DNA from: Ctenosaura bakeri
Lineage: Eukaryota; Chordata; Lepidosauria; Squamata; Iguanidae
Direction: 5' to 3'
Assembly (NCBI GenBank): GCA_948474755.1
Contig: CAOLHI010001822.1
Span: forward strand, 248,001 to 312,000
DNA: 64,000 bases
The translations under genes were made by a program, and so were the position numbers. The notes beneath the pieces were generated by a model. The model did not search any database. It saw only the letters and a list, made by a program, of their open reading frames with translations, and had not been told where the DNA came from. This document shows positions 44,309-55,708 of this stretch, in pieces (within the stretch, counting starts at the first letter, position 1; each line of letters begins with the position of its first letter).

Positions 44309-44716
44309 CTTATCTCTTCTTTGCTTTGCAAATAGTTGTAATGCATTCTCAGCTTCAGCCACCTCCTCATGGGGAATAGGACTCATATTTGCCTCCAATC
44401 CCAGCTCCTCAGACCCAGATAGACCACTGACATTAAGTGGTATAGATCCCCGGCATTTGTGGCACTCTGTCTCTGAATCTTCTGACTCCGGAGGGTGAGT
44501 TATGACAGCAGCTGGAAGTAAGTAGGGAGATGACAGGGAACCATCCAGCTGCATTCCTATGGCCAGACACAAAGCATTCATCAAGGATCTCTGGAAGGCA
44601 CTGGAGAGCAATTTGTCACTGTGCATCACGTATAGGAACATAGCTAGATGTTTCTTCTCCATGGCTACTAAATGACCATGTTGGTGGGGGGGAGGTAGAG
44701 CAAGTAAGGCTAGCAA
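44309..44716 (-). CDS. Unidentified open frame ending in a splice-donor match
   Basis: A 140-codon reverse-strand frame (stop at 44294), unusual here because it is long, of balanced composition and not inside a recognised repeat. The candidate start used is the first Met at 44716; a second Met (MEKKHLAMFLYVM) is 18 residues in. The N-terminal half is hydrophobic to basic, the second half acidic with a HPPESEDSETECHKC stretch and a C-terminal EEVAEAENALQLFAKQRRDK. Right after RRDK the DNA reads AAG|GTGAGT, a consensus splice donor, and a pyrimidine run (TCTACCTCCCCCCCACC) lies just inside the frame's left end. I do not recognise the protein. It could be an exon of a decayed DNA transposon, a host exon, or chance. 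Confidence 0.25.
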
Positions 44717-46292
44717 ATATGGGAGTAGTCTTCATGTATGAATGTTACAAATTTATCAAGGGGATACAGAGTAAAATTAAAGCTTTTTTTTAGCTGTTTC
44801 ATTGGCCCTTTGTACACTACTCAAAAATTTATCTGTATGGGTGATGAGAATGATAATTTGCAAACAATAGGTGGAATTTAGAGACCTTATGGACCGAGAG
44901 AAAAGATTAGCAGATGTTCTGGTGTTTCTGGAGACAAAAGCTGAGATAGAGTTAGCATGTTGGTGGAGCATAAGCCTCTGCCAATATATTTCTGCTACTG
45001 TCATGTGTAATGGCCATACTCTTTCTTCCCCGCTTCCTTCAGAGTGTAGAACAGCTGCTTAACTTTGTCCTCAGTGTATCCAAGAGCAACTAGAATATAA
45101 ACCCAATGGGTGGTTAGCGACTACAGAAACACAGCTGCATCTGTGAGCATCTGCTGCTATTGCATACCAAGGACTAGGTGCATTGTGCAAGAAGGTGCAG
45201 GATACCTCCTTCTACAAAGTCATCTCCTCCACAAAATTAATATGCTATTGGAACAATGAGTTATGCCAGCATATCACCAAGAAAATCTTAGTCCAAGGAT
45301 GTTAAAGCTTTTTAAGGGAGTTGCTACAATTTTTCTTGTTATTCTCATAATCATCTCCTTCTAGGAATACATGGAAACAACAGGGAATACAGATATTTAC
45401 AGAATCCATATATATATTTTGGATGCAGCACTGGATGTAACTCGTTCCTATTTGAGCAGTAACAGGAAGGCTTCAACAAGAGACTTTGCCACAAATTTCA
45501 TAATGAACAATATACTATAAAAGAGTTTTTAGAGGAGGATCAGTTGTATTTACAAAGATTAAATTATATGCTTCTCAGATCAGATAGCTTTAGACATTGG
45601 ATCTGTGGTATCACAAAAGTAGAGATGAGAAAAGTTGAGTGTGGTAGTGTCCTACTTCCCTTTTTTCTCCTGCTCAGAAACTTTCCTACTTCCTTCTAAG
45701 CCAACCTTCAAAGCATCCCACTTGGGTGCTGATTAAGACATACCTTAGATATTAGTAGAACAATATTATTATCTACACAGATCCAGTGAGAGCACAAGTG
45801 AGCCCAGGGCCATTTAAAATGCAAATTTCTTCTTACTAATGCAATTATGTAAATTGTATACTCAAACATCTTTGGACAATACATGTTAAATTAAAAATTC
45901 ATAAGCTTTTTGTAGCTATAGAAGTGCTTTTATATTATTTGTGATGCATAGATTAAACATCAGATAACCTTTGAAATGAATGGTTTTGCTTTGCAAATTA
46001 AGAAAACTACTTTATAGTTAAAGGGACACCGACTTGCTTTATTCAGCAACATCACTAATGTCAATACTGTACAATAACAGACTCCAGAAGTATCTTATTG
46101 CAGTAAATATTACTTAGGCAACAAAATATTTCTGTCTATCCTAATGATTAGAAAACTTACAGAAAAGGCAGTAATAGGTTTTACCACCACTACAGTACAC
46201 GTGGGTGGCAAATGACAAGTGTTTCCAGTAGAAATATTTACCCAAATGGCAAAGGTACTTATTTATGCATTTACTAGCTACATTGATATGCT
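44717..46292. other. No gene or recognised repeat
   Basis: About 1.6 kb. Two short frames at 44777-45004 (-) and 44871-45062 (+) overlap each other, and neither shows a domain. If the frame to the left is a real exon, further exons could lie here but none is visible. Confidence 0.35.
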
Positions 46293-46472
46293 TCATTTCC
46301 TCCGAGGAGCTCCCCTCCTCCCCACTTCCTCCTTACAATACCCCTGTGATGTAAGTGGTTCTGACAAAAACTGATAGGCCCAAGGCTATTCACTGAGTTT
46401 CATGGCTTAGTGGGGATTAGAAACTAGATCTCCCAAACTCCAGGCCATCACTGTTAACACTATGCCATGGTA
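46293..46472 (-). mobile_element. tRNA-derived SINE (MIR-like plan), reverse strand
   Basis: Reverse-strand order: ATGGCATAGTGTTAACAGTG (head), GATTAGAAACTAG reversed as CTAGTTTCTAATCCCCACTA (B-box-like region), GCCATGAAACTCAGTGAATA, CTTGGGCC, then the tail CATCACAGGGGTATTGTAAG. Same family as the SINE split at 31085-32172. The head is decayed. Confidence 0.65.
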
Positions 46473-46589
46473 ATGATAGAAAAATATTTTAAAAAAGATT
46501 TAAAAATCTGTGTTTCGTAAGTGTTGGACAACCTCTGACAAAGAGAATCCTGGACTGATGTGCATCCTTACAGTGGGGAAACTTATTAT

Positions 46590-46720
46590 GCTCAAAATTC
46601 ACACATGATTGTATTTGCTGTGCATAAAATGCTCTTTCCTGTACATAAAATGCTGTTTCCTATGCCAAAAGAAAAATGCAAATTTGTGTAGTCCCATACT
46701 ATGAGTAGTTTTGGAAGACT
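46590..46720. repeat. Short-period repeat, second locus
   Basis: Units TGTGCATAAAATGCTCTTTC and CTGTACATAAAATGCTGTTT are 23 bp apart and nearly identical, followed by CCTATGCCAAAAG. Same wording as 56350-56460 and 3560-3690. Confidence 0.5.
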
Positions 46721-46754
46721 TCCCTGCTGTGGGAAGAAAATTGCCGAAATTATT

Positions 46755-46934
46755 GGCCATTTCTGCACTAGCTTGTTATAGCGCTGTTATTCCACTTTCA
46801 ACATCCTACGGAATTCTGGGGTTTCCAGTTTAGGGAGAGGCCCTGAAGCCCCTCCCTAAACTGCAAACCCCATGATTCCATAGGATGTTGAAAGTGGAAT
46901 AATAGTGCTATAATAAGCTAGTGCAGAAACGGCC
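46755..46934. mobile_element. Palindromic MITE (family A) copy 4
   Basis: 180 bp, ATT on both sides. Left arm GGCCATTTCTGCACTAGCTT, GTTATTCCACTTTCAACATC, CTACGGAATTCTGGGGTTTC, AGTTTAGGGAGAGGCC; the right arm is its reverse complement with few mismatches, around a centre CTGAAG. The whole element folds into one hairpin of about 85 bp per arm. There is no transposase. The class is unproven: GGCC ends and a 3-bp duplication fit PIF/Harbinger best. Confidence 0.9.
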
Positions 46935-48482
46935 ATTGTTCTTGAGAACAAAATCAGCAAAGAATTACATCACCAAATAAGAGTGACTTTCATGTCATTT
47001 ATGGTTATGACAATGGAGACAACACACTACATAGTTATGCAAACGTGCACCCCTCCCTCCCCATCAAGAGTTCATTCAAGAAAGTCTTTTACTCACGTGT
47101 GTGTCCTACAATAGCTTATGTAGTGCATCAGAAAAGCTACTGGCCTTCAAACTTTTGGTTGCCACACACCTCAACTGTCCCACAGGGGCCACCTTTAGAG
47201 TGGCACAGAGTTCTGAAGAGACAGAGGCAAGCAGTGCTCCCTTTTGCACTAGCCAAGTATTGGGTGAATACCTCTAGGAGGTGGCTGTCATTGATCTGTA
47301 TTGGCTTTATGAGGGGTCCTGCACCATCACTGCCTCCATCATTTCAATGCAGTTTTGGAAGAGGAAGAAGAAAGAGCTGATTTTGTATGTTGCTTTCTAC
47401 ATTGTTTTTAAGGAGTTAGAGATATCTAGTTTTAAGCTAAAAACTTGGAAAAACTACCCCAATGTTTTAGATCCATAAATTCAACAGTACATGCAAAGTT
47501 GTTCACAGTTGCTTGTGAAACAGGTGATTTGTACTGTCCAGGACTACTCTAGAAAGTAATGTTTTTAAGTCCCATCCCCATGGCAATTCAACACATTTAA
47601 GAAAAGCTGGATTAACTGCATGGTGAAGGGATATTGCCAAGTCTTCAAACCGGGATTCTACAAAGGTTCAAGGTTTGGAAGACATTTACAGTCTGAGACT
47701 TACATATGTTCTAAATGGGACAAAGGCAGTGGCAACCACCCATCACATTGTTCATTACACCTCATAAAGACTGAGGCACAACCTTATTGAGCATAGTGTA
47801 AAAGTTCTGCAGGTGGAACTACACTGTGGCTTCCCTCTCGTGCTGCCATCCTTACTGTTTTGCTGCAGTAGTTCAAACACACACAGATATTCAGTGGCTG
47901 GTGGAGACTGGAGAAGCACCTGGCTTTGTCTCCATAGCCAGACACAGACTGATGACATTATTCACTGAGATCTGCTTGAGTCTTCTGGAGTTCTCGGCAG
48001 ATGGTGACATCTGAGAATACCCAGATGCTTATCTAATAATCCCCTCTGACCCCATCAGCAACTGGGTGGAGGCTATTGCAGTGAAACAGTAAATCCAAGG
48101 GGAGGCTTTGGTTGTTACAGAAATGAGAAGGAGATTATTAACCAAAAGGAGAAAACCACAGGTGTACATTGTACTTATGACTGCATATGTCACTAACAGA
48201 ATGCTAGGCAAATGCTGTTGTGTGACAGAACATTTGGTTTGGACCAGAATATGTGAGATCTGAGATAAAATCTTCCATAGCTGTCCACACTGGACAGGCT
48301 TTAGAAATCACTAAAAGGATACAGGGTTGTTATAAGTATAAAGGGTGAATCCTCTGGGCTCAATCCAATTGTGAGTTCCAACAAGAGTAGAGCTGTTGTA
48401 TCAGTGGTGCATATGTAAGTGCTGACTTACCAAGTGCCTACTGATTCAGTGGGTTGCCTCTAGCTGGGATTAACAATTTAGC
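46935..48482. other. No gene or recognised repeat
   Basis: About 1.5 kb. The 111-codon forward frame at 47045-47380 has no recognised domain. Nothing else stands out. Confidence 0.35.
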
Positions 48483-48592
48483 CCAGGAGTGGGAATTGTT
48501 TAGAGATTGAACAGCAATTCCCAGCAGTCCTAGTCAGCATAGCCAATGATGAGAAATGTTAGAACTTGTAGTTCAACAGCATTCCATTATGT
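48483..48592. mobile_element. hAT-like MITE scrap (family D) copy 1
   Basis: CAGGAGTGGGAATTG ... CCCAGCAGTCCTAGTCAGCA TAGCCAATGATGAG ... GAACTTGTAGTTCAACAG. This is the common reptile repeat in which GGGAGTTGTAGTCCAACA-type text mirrors itself. Other copies are at 57880-58020 and 59715-59822. Confidence 0.55.
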
Positions 48593-48619
48593 TACTCATG
48601 AACATCATTCTGATTTTCT

Positions 48620-48960
48620 TGGAAGAATATCAGGATGTGGTTTGGGTAGTTTTTGCTACCAAGTGGGTTTATGACAACCCTATGAACAAGAATTCCACAA
48701 GAGACCCCTACAGCCCTGGTGAGGTTCTGTAGGCTCAAAGCTGTGGCTTCCTTTATTGAGACAGTCCTTCTTTAATGTGATCTTCCTCTTTTCTTGCTGC
48801 TATCCCCTTCACCAAACATTATCATCCTCTTCACTGAGTCATGTAGTCTCATGATATGCCTACAGTAATGTAGCCTCAGTTTAGACATGTTGGTTTCTAA
48901 TGTGAGTTTAGGTTTCATTTTCTTTGTTGCAGGTCTAGTCCTACAGTTAAACATGAGACA
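48620..48960 (-). mobile_element. BovB/RTE LINE 3' end
   Basis: Reverse strand: end of ORF2 (KPKLTLETNMSKLRLHYCRH, then IMRLHDSVKRMIMFGEGDSS and KKRGRS) followed by a 3'UTR with AGGTTCTCACC-type text and ending GGGTTGTCATAAACCCACTT. This fits the BovB/RTE closing motif KLRLSYFGHIMRR..SLEK.IMLGK..G.R.RGRP. In the family the protein would end a few tens of residues later. The copy is 5' truncated and decayed. It and 11100-12260 come from opposite ends of the element and are separate insertions. Confidence 0.8.
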
Positions 48961-49192
48961 GCTGATTCAGATAGGGTGTTATGAAAAAATCAGCAGCATT
49001 TCTGTACTTTGTATAAATATGAGTGTGTGTGTGTGTGTTAGTGAATTACAGTAAAGTGCTGTGTTTTATGATATTTTAAATGTCTACACAAATGTATTTG
49101 ATGGTGCATGGTAAGTGGTCTGTTGATGGAGTAAATGAGTGTGGTAGAAATGATGGATGCATTTGGTTGTTTCCTGCTGCTCAAGAGACTAA

Positions 49193-49394
49193 GGCCATTT
49201 CTGCCCTTTGCTGGTATAGTGCTATTATTCCACTTTCAACATCTTGTGGATTTCTGGGGCTTGCAGTTTACTGATGCCAAAGAGCTCTCTGGTTGAGAAT
49301 TCTAAAAGCCCTTTCTTAACCTGCAAATGCCAGGATTCCATAGGCTATTGAAAGGGGAATAATAGCACTATAACAGTGTAGTGCAGAAAGGCTC
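49193..49394. mobile_element. Palindromic MITE (family A) copy 5
   Basis: Long version, ~200 bp, with the centre TGCCAAAGAGCTCTCTGGTT then GAGAATTCTAAAAGCCC. Ends GGCCATTTCTGCCCTTTGCT and AGTGTAGTGCAGAAAGGCTC. Immediately left is a (GT)9 run at 49022-49040. Confidence 0.85.
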
Positions 49395-50331
49395 ATAGAC
49401 GTTCTTCTGCCTGAGGTGAAGAGCAAGAAGGCATTCCCTGCTTTTCCATGTACACAAGCCACCTTTCTTCAACAGTAGCAATGTACGACCGTCCTCTACC
49501 ACACTTGAATGCAACAGGCCACCTTAGGAGGTGCAAGATAAACTACAGGGCATCCAGCTGCTGTTTTCAACCTCTTGCTGCTGCCTCTCACATCTGCTTC
49601 CTGAGCCAAGTACTTTGTTCCACCTAACAGTAGGCTGGACACTGACAAATAACTCAGCAGTTGCACACCTTGACTTGAGAGAGGTGAAGCACTGTTCTTG
49701 TTCTTCTTCAGGCAGCAAAATGTCTTGAGCCAGCCCTGAAGCTAGGGGACATGGTAAAAGGTTCAGTGTGTCTTACTCAGAGCAGACTGTCACATGACTT
49801 AATGCTGGTTGCCCCCCTGAAACAAGGTATCCATTCTACAGCAGTTCTTATTAAGCTGTTTCCAGTACCAGTAGATATTTAGGATATGAAGACAGATCAT
49901 CTGTGAAGGACATTAAGAGGTCTTCCTCTTTCCTGAAACAAATTAGAAGCTGAATCATCAAAACCTTGACCTCTGCAACAGAACAACAGATTATACAGTC
50001 ACATGCAAATCATGTACCTCTCCAGAAAAAAAAAAGTAAATAGAAAGCAAGGAGCTGGCAGTGTAGAAAACCATTAAAGACTCTTACTCCTTGACCTGAA
50101 CTCCTTAGGGAAGCACTTTCAAAGATATTAGAAAGTCTTAGATATGGAGAAAGTGTTAATGAAATGCCAAACTGTCTGTGTCTGAAGTTAGAGAGACACA
50201 CCAAACGCACTAGCTTACTAGATCAATTCTTTCAACATTCTAATTTTACTGGCACATATTATATTAGACAATGTCCCTTTTAAACACTTTTTTAGCATCT
50301 GTATATTATAGTCTGTTATAAACCAGAGCCA
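49395..50331. other. No gene or recognised repeat
   Basis: About 0.9 kb with overlapping short frames on both strands (49524-49728) that mirror each other and show no domain. Confidence 0.4.
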
Positions 50332-50520
50332 GTATTGTATAATTGTGAGAATTCAGGACTGGGATATGGGAAAGCCAAATTCAAGCTTGTGCTAAGTCAT
50401 GAAGCAAGCTGTGTGACTTTGGACTAATCACTCTCTCTTACTTGACCAATCTCATTGGATCAGTTGTGAGTATGATTAGAATAATACATGTTGCTATGAT
50501 GAGGATAGACTATATGAGGC
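50332..50520 (+). mobile_element. tRNA-derived SINE, decayed
   Basis: GAGCCAGTATTGTATAATTG at the head, CTGGGATATGGGAAAGCCAA (B-box position), TGTGTGACTTTGGACTAATC (TGGGTGACCTTGGGCCAGTC in better copies) and CTATGATGAGGATAGACTAT near the tail. Confidence 0.65.
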
Positions 50521-50559
50521 TATGGGTGTGCAGTGGTGGAGCTTGGACTGCATAGAAGG

Positions 50560-50690
50560 GGGCAAGCAGGAGTGGGGCTATGGCATAGGGGGCAGGGCTA
50601 TGGCATGTGGGGGTGTGGTCACAGTGCATGGGGCATGGCCATGGCATGTGAGGGCATGGCTATGAGCTGAGACACCACAAAACATTGCAG
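50560..50690 (+). repeat. Decayed GGGCTATGGCAT minisatellite
   Basis: About six units of 16-23 bp built on GGGCTATGGCAT, followed by variable G and T bases: TGGGGCTATGGCATAGGGGG, CAGGGCTATGGCATGTGGGG, GGGGCATGGCCATGGCATGT, GAGGGCATGGCTATGAGC. Confidence 0.65.
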
Positions 50691-51435
<745 letters not shown>

Positions 51436-51523
51436 TCAGAAAGTCCAGTAGAGGGCAATGCTGGGAAGTCAAGATAGGTAAAAGAAAGCAAAAACTACCC
51501 CAAGATACACTTTGTTACCTGTC

Positions 51524-51722
51524 TTGCTGTTGTTGTGTGCTTTCAAGTCACTTCAGAAATATGGCAACCCTAAGATTAACCTATCATGGGCATTTCTGGG
51601 GCTGACAGTGTGTGACACGCCCAAGGTCACCCAGTGAGATTCCATGGCTGAGCAGCAAATTGAACTTTGGTCTCCAGGGTCATGGTCCAGAACTCAAATG
51701 ATCACACCACACTGGCTCTCCT
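51524..51722 (-). mobile_element. tRNA-derived SINE with BovB-like tail, reverse strand
   Basis: Starts with the reversed tail TGTTGTTGTGTGCTTTCAAG then TCACTTCAGAAATATGGCAA, continues AGGTCACCCAGTGAGATTCC, and ends at the head with ACACCACACTGGCTCTC. It keeps the tail in good shape, so it is a mid-aged copy. Confidence 0.8.
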
Positions 51723-51765
51723 ATCTGTCTTAGTGGAAGGTATTTTTGAGAGTGATGACACACTG

Positions 51766-51966
51766 GGCCTTTTTGCACTAGGCTGTTATAGTGCTAATAT
51801 TCCACTCTCAATATACCATGGGATCCTGGGGTTTGCACTTTAGGGAGGGGCATTAAGAATTCTCAGCCAGGAAGCTCTTGAGCCTCAGTAAACTATAAAC
51901 CCCAGAATTCTACAGGAAGTTGAAAGTGGAATAATAGCACTAGAACAGTGTATTGTGGAAAGGTCC
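51766..51966. mobile_element. Palindromic MITE (family A) copy 6
   Basis: Long version with centre CCAGGAAGCTCTTGAGCCTC. Ends GGCCTTTTTGCACTAGGCTG and GTATTGTGGAAAGGTCC. Confidence 0.85.
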
Positions 51967-52778
51967 TATGGGTTTTTTAAAAAAGTAGGATATGTAAGCA
52001 CCCATTATTGAAGCATTTATTTTATTACACAGCTAGCTGAGCCCACCTTCTTCATAAAAACAACACTGTCTCATGACTTCCCTTCCGATATTTTCCACAC
52101 CACTTTTTTTTGTTTGATGCCCAACATTAAGTTGCATGGAGAAACAGAGAGTTAATGAACTTCTTTGCATGTACCCAGAGAGAACCAAAAGAGAAATAGC
52201 AGTAGGAAAAGGAGGGAGAAAGGTTGCTTTATGTAGTCTCCTCAGAATTGCCACATAACCATGGGCAGAGATTTTGGTCCTCCCTGGTCAGTTAAGCTAT
52301 ATGTAGTCACATCCAAGCAATCAGGAAATAAGTCAGCCTTCCCTGGTCTTCATTCCATTTTAGTAGTGCTACTGGGCTGAATTTAACTGTGAATAAGCGC
52401 AAAGAGACATAACACCATTCCTTTGTAGAATGATTAAAATACATATTGGAACTGCAATATTTAATAAAATAATTGGATAGATTAATCAGTTAGCTTTTAA
52501 TTAGCTAAAAGTGACCCAATTACACTAATAGTAGATTTTAAAAAAAAAGAAGTAAAAAAGCTTGTAAACCTCACAAGTGACAAGCATCACTTTAAGACAC
52601 TGTTCTTCTTTTCCTTCTCATAGCAGTGTACATTAATTAAAACAAAGGAAATATATTTCATGATTCAGAAACTTTTTTTAAACTACTTCTACATTTAAAG
52701 TAGATTCCTCAATGAAATCAATAAATATACATTATAATAACTGGCATCCTGTGCTGCTTTTACAGATTTGTAACCTAG
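51967..52778. other. No gene or recognised repeat
   Basis: AT-rich, nothing recognised. Confidence 0.4.
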
Positions 52779-52959
52779 GCCATTTCCACACTAAAGTGTT
52801 ATAGTGCTATTATTCCACTTTCAACATCTTATGGAATCCTGCAGTTTGCAGTTTAGGGAGGGGCCTCAAAGGCCCCTCCCTAAACTGCAAACCGCAGGAT
52901 TACATAGGATGTTGAAAGTGGAATAGTAGCACTATAACACTCTAGTGTGGAAATGGTCC
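52779..52959. mobile_element. Palindromic MITE (family A) copy 7, near-perfect hairpin
   Basis: 181 bp. The arms (GGCCATTTCCACACTAAAGT ... CAGTTTAGGGAGGGGCCT and AGGCCCCTCCCTAAACTG ... GTGTGGAAATGGTCC) pair almost without interruption around CAA. The mirrored flanks CTA and TAG extend the symmetry. It is one of the best preserved copies. Confidence 0.92.
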
Positions 52960-53423
52960 TAGAATTACAGATCTGCAATTCCTCTGTACTTGCCTCCATA
53001 CTTATGATTGTGATATGATCTTAAATGTCCCTCCAAACTCACCTTAAACTCAAGGGAGATGATCTGTGCAGTGGAGGTCTCTGACACAGTCAAGTGGGCT
53101 GCTTCAGAATGACATGGTTAGCTCCCTGCTACTCTCAAGCCATGGTGCAATGAGCAGAAGCTTCTGCTCTTTGTATCATAGCTTGGAGGTGGAAGGGAAC
53201 TCACTACATCATGCTAAAGCACCCCACTCATCCGTGTTTCAGACCTCAATTGCACAGAGCAGCTCCTTTGAGTTTACGGTGGTTCTGGGGATTGGCTCCT
53301 TAGGCCATTCTTAATTGTGTTTTCATAGTTACAAATGTGATGTAGGATCAATGTCTTTAAGTGAGATGCATCTGAAACAAATGCAATTGTGCGTGTGGCA
53401 GGGTCTGTCACAGCCCCCTAAGT
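52960..53423. other. No gene or recognised repeat
   Basis: Unassigned. The 82-codon forward frame at 53066-53314 has no domain. Confidence 0.4.
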
Positions 53424-53622
53424 TGTTGTTGTGTGCCTTTAAGCTGTTTCCTACTTATAGTGATCCAAAGACAAACCTATCATAGGGTTTTCTGGGACTG
53501 GGAGTATATGATGTACCTAAGGTCAATCAGCCAGTGGGTTTCCATGGCCAACTGGAGAATCAAACCCTGGTTGCCAGAGACATAGGCCAACGCTCAAACC
53601 ACTACACCAACTCTGTTAATCA
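53424..53622 (-). mobile_element. tRNA-derived SINE with BovB-like tail, reverse strand
   Basis: Reversed tail GTTGTTGTGTGCCTTTAAGC, then TATAGTGATCCAAAGACAAA, CCTATCATAGGGTTTTCTGG, the body GGTCAATCAGCCAGTGGGTT, and the head CAAACCACTACACCAACTCT. Confidence 0.8.
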
Positions 53623-54114
53623 TGGAAGTGATCCTTCAAGTTTTTTCTAAATATTTTCAGTATGCAGGCAAGGATTCAGACCTCCTCTGCATACAAGATA
53701 CCATGGCAAGGAAACTTCATTATGCTTTATTAATGTGGGACACACAAGTTATGTTCTACTACTTGGACTTTTTATATAACAGTTTATGGTTTGTTATGTG
53801 CCAAAGTTGCCAAGCGATATATTAATTCCCCCTCTATAAATCAGTGGAAGGATTAGGAATGGTTTATAAAAAGTCTCTCCTCCCTTTTTGTGAAAGAACT
53901 CTAATCTTTGCCAGTTCTGCATAAGAGGAATTAGCTATGTCAAATCCAAGATTTTTTTTTAAATGTACCAAAGCTTTCAAAGCTAGCAGCTAGGAGATCT
54001 TTTTTTAAAGTTTGTGTCTCAAATGAGTCATTACTATCCAGGGTCTGCTAATTTTGCAAATCCAAAATGCCACAAGATTATTCTTGTTTCAGAACCATCT
54101 GTATTCCCTTCTGG
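53623..54114. other. No gene or recognised repeat
   Basis: Unassigned. Confidence 0.4.
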
Positions 54115-54294
54115 AGCCATTTCTGCACTAGACTGTTATAGTGCTACGATTCCACTTTCAACATCCTATGGAATCCTGAGGTTTGCAGTTTTGGGAGGGG
54201 CTGGCTGGTCCCTCCCAAAACTGCAAACCCCAGGATTCCGTAGGATGTTGAAAGTGGAATCATAGTGCTATAACAGTCTAGTGCGGAAATGGCC
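54115..54294. mobile_element. Palindromic MITE (family A) copy 8, near-perfect hairpin
   Basis: 180 bp. Arms GCCATTTCTGCACTAGACTG ... GCAGTTTTGGGAGGGGC and CCCTCCCAAAACTGCAAACC ... CAGTCTAGTGCGGAAATGGC around TGGCTGGT. Compensating changes are present: TACGATTCC on the left pairs with GGAATCATA on the right apart from one base, and TTTTGGGAGG with CCTCCCAAAA. Confidence 0.92.
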
Positions 54295-54639
54295 TAAGCT
54301 GAGATTTAAACCAGAGACATCCAGCTTATATTCATGAATGTCCTGGTTACCCATGGGCTCACCATTCCTCTCAGCTTCACTCCTCTAATGAATTCCTGAC
54401 TGAGCTACACTGTAATAAGGGAAGAGTAGTCCATTTCTTCCATCATTATTTAGAGAGATGCATGCAGAGTGTCAGACATAAAAATGTTCTGCAATTTCTG
54501 AAATCACCCTGAAAGCCAAATCAAATCCTAAAAAAATGGTACTTGCAAAACAATGTGAATTCAATTACATTCCTCAGTGATCCACTATTGATGAGCAAAT
54601 TCTTGAGAACAAGAGTATTTTTGGAAAGAAAAGTATATG

Positions 54640-54740
54640 CCTTGAAGTTGCTTGTTGATTTATGGTGACCCTTGCAAACTTAATAGTCAAGGAAATCAAT
54701 TGTAGGTGCTTTACCATAGCGTTCCTCTGAATATAGTCTA
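54640..54740 (-). mobile_element. SINE/BovB tail fragment
   Basis: TGCCTTGAAGTTGCTTGTTG then ATTTATGGTGACCCTTGCAA resembles the reversed BovB-like tail and about 60 bp of body. The head is absent. Confidence 0.45.
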
Positions 54741-54742
54741 CA

Positions 54743-54963
54743 GACCCTTTCAGACCACACAGTTATAGCACTATGATCCCATTTTGAGTGCCATGGTTCC
54801 AGCTTAGGGACTTGTGGTATTTAAAGTTTAGGGGGGGATATATAGAAATCCTTAGCAAGAGTGCTCCCCACACGCTCCTGACCAAACTGCAAATGCCAGG
54901 AGTCCACAGCCATTTCAGTTAAAATGGATCATAACACTCTAATGGTCTAGCATAGAAGGGATC
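54743..54963. mobile_element. MITE related to family A (subfamily with ATCC arms)
   Basis: Ends GACCCTTTCAGACCACACAG then TTATAGCACTATGATCCCAT, mirrored by AAAATGGATCATAACACTCT then AATGGTCTAGCATAGAAGGG. The arms differ from family A (ATGATCCCATTTT instead of ATTATTCCACTTTC) but the plan and the TTATAG...CTAT arm text are alike, so it looks like a sister subfamily. Confidence 0.6.
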
Positions 54964-55640
54964 TTGGTATTCCTTTCCCTTCCAGGTACTAATCAGGCTT
55001 CCAGGATCAAATGGGATCTGGTGTCTTCACGGTGTTGAGATAACTAAGAATATTTTGCCCAGTCAGAAAAAATAGACGGGGGCACGGAAGCTCCTTGGAA
55101 AGGAGTTTCAAAAGTGTATCCACCACAATTGGGTGGGTTCATCACAGTCTGTTCACAGTATAAGCAGCAATGCCAAACATCTCCTTTATAGATTTCAATG
55201 TATATGAAACACAGATGGGCAAATTTGTTGTGTCTGCCTTCTCTTATAGTTGAATTTTGTGAGTTCTGGAAAATTCTACTACAAAAAAATATTTCAGATA
55301 AAATTCTCATCCATTCTTACCAGGCAGATTCACATGGTATGATTACAGTTGTAAGTGAGATAATGTATGATGATGGGATGAATCCAGAATTTTCCGAATC
55401 CAGATCCAAATCCCTGGAAGGTTCGGGGAATCCATGAATCTCAAAATCTCGAATCTTTCTAATCCTTTTTTTTAAAAAAAGGATTTAAAAAGAAAGGGAA
55501 AGAAGGGTAATCTTGCACAAGACACATTCTCTCAGCCTTAGCAAAAGCCTAGGCAAAGGTAAACCTTCCTCTGAAGAAATCCGGCCAGGACAGTTGTCAT
55601 AGATTTACCTCAGGATATCCCCAGATTGAAAATGACATGA
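54964..55640. other. No gene; AATCCAGATC-rich patch
   Basis: Short near-palindromic strings GAATCC / GGATTC recur at 55380-55460 (AATCCAGAATTTTCCGAATC, CGAATCTTTCTAATCC) and again at 56120-56215 (CGAAAGATTCGG, CTTGAATCC, GGATTCAAGGATTC). This may be a decayed repeat split by later insertions. Confidence 0.35.
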
Positions 55641-55708
55641 AGGCCCTTTCTACACAGGCAGGAAAATGTGGATTAATCCCACATTTTCCTGCCTGTGTAA
55701 ACAGGGTC
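55641..55708. mobile_element. Tiny MITE with perfect 21-bp hairpin
   Basis: GGCCCTTTC followed by an arm at 55651-55671 (TACACAGGCAGGAAAATGTG plus G), loop ATTAATC, and an exactly complementary arm at 55679-55699, then AACAGGGTC. The outer GGCCCT / AGGGTC bases extend the inverted repeat. At about 68 bp it is one of the smallest MITE-like units here. Confidence 0.7.
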
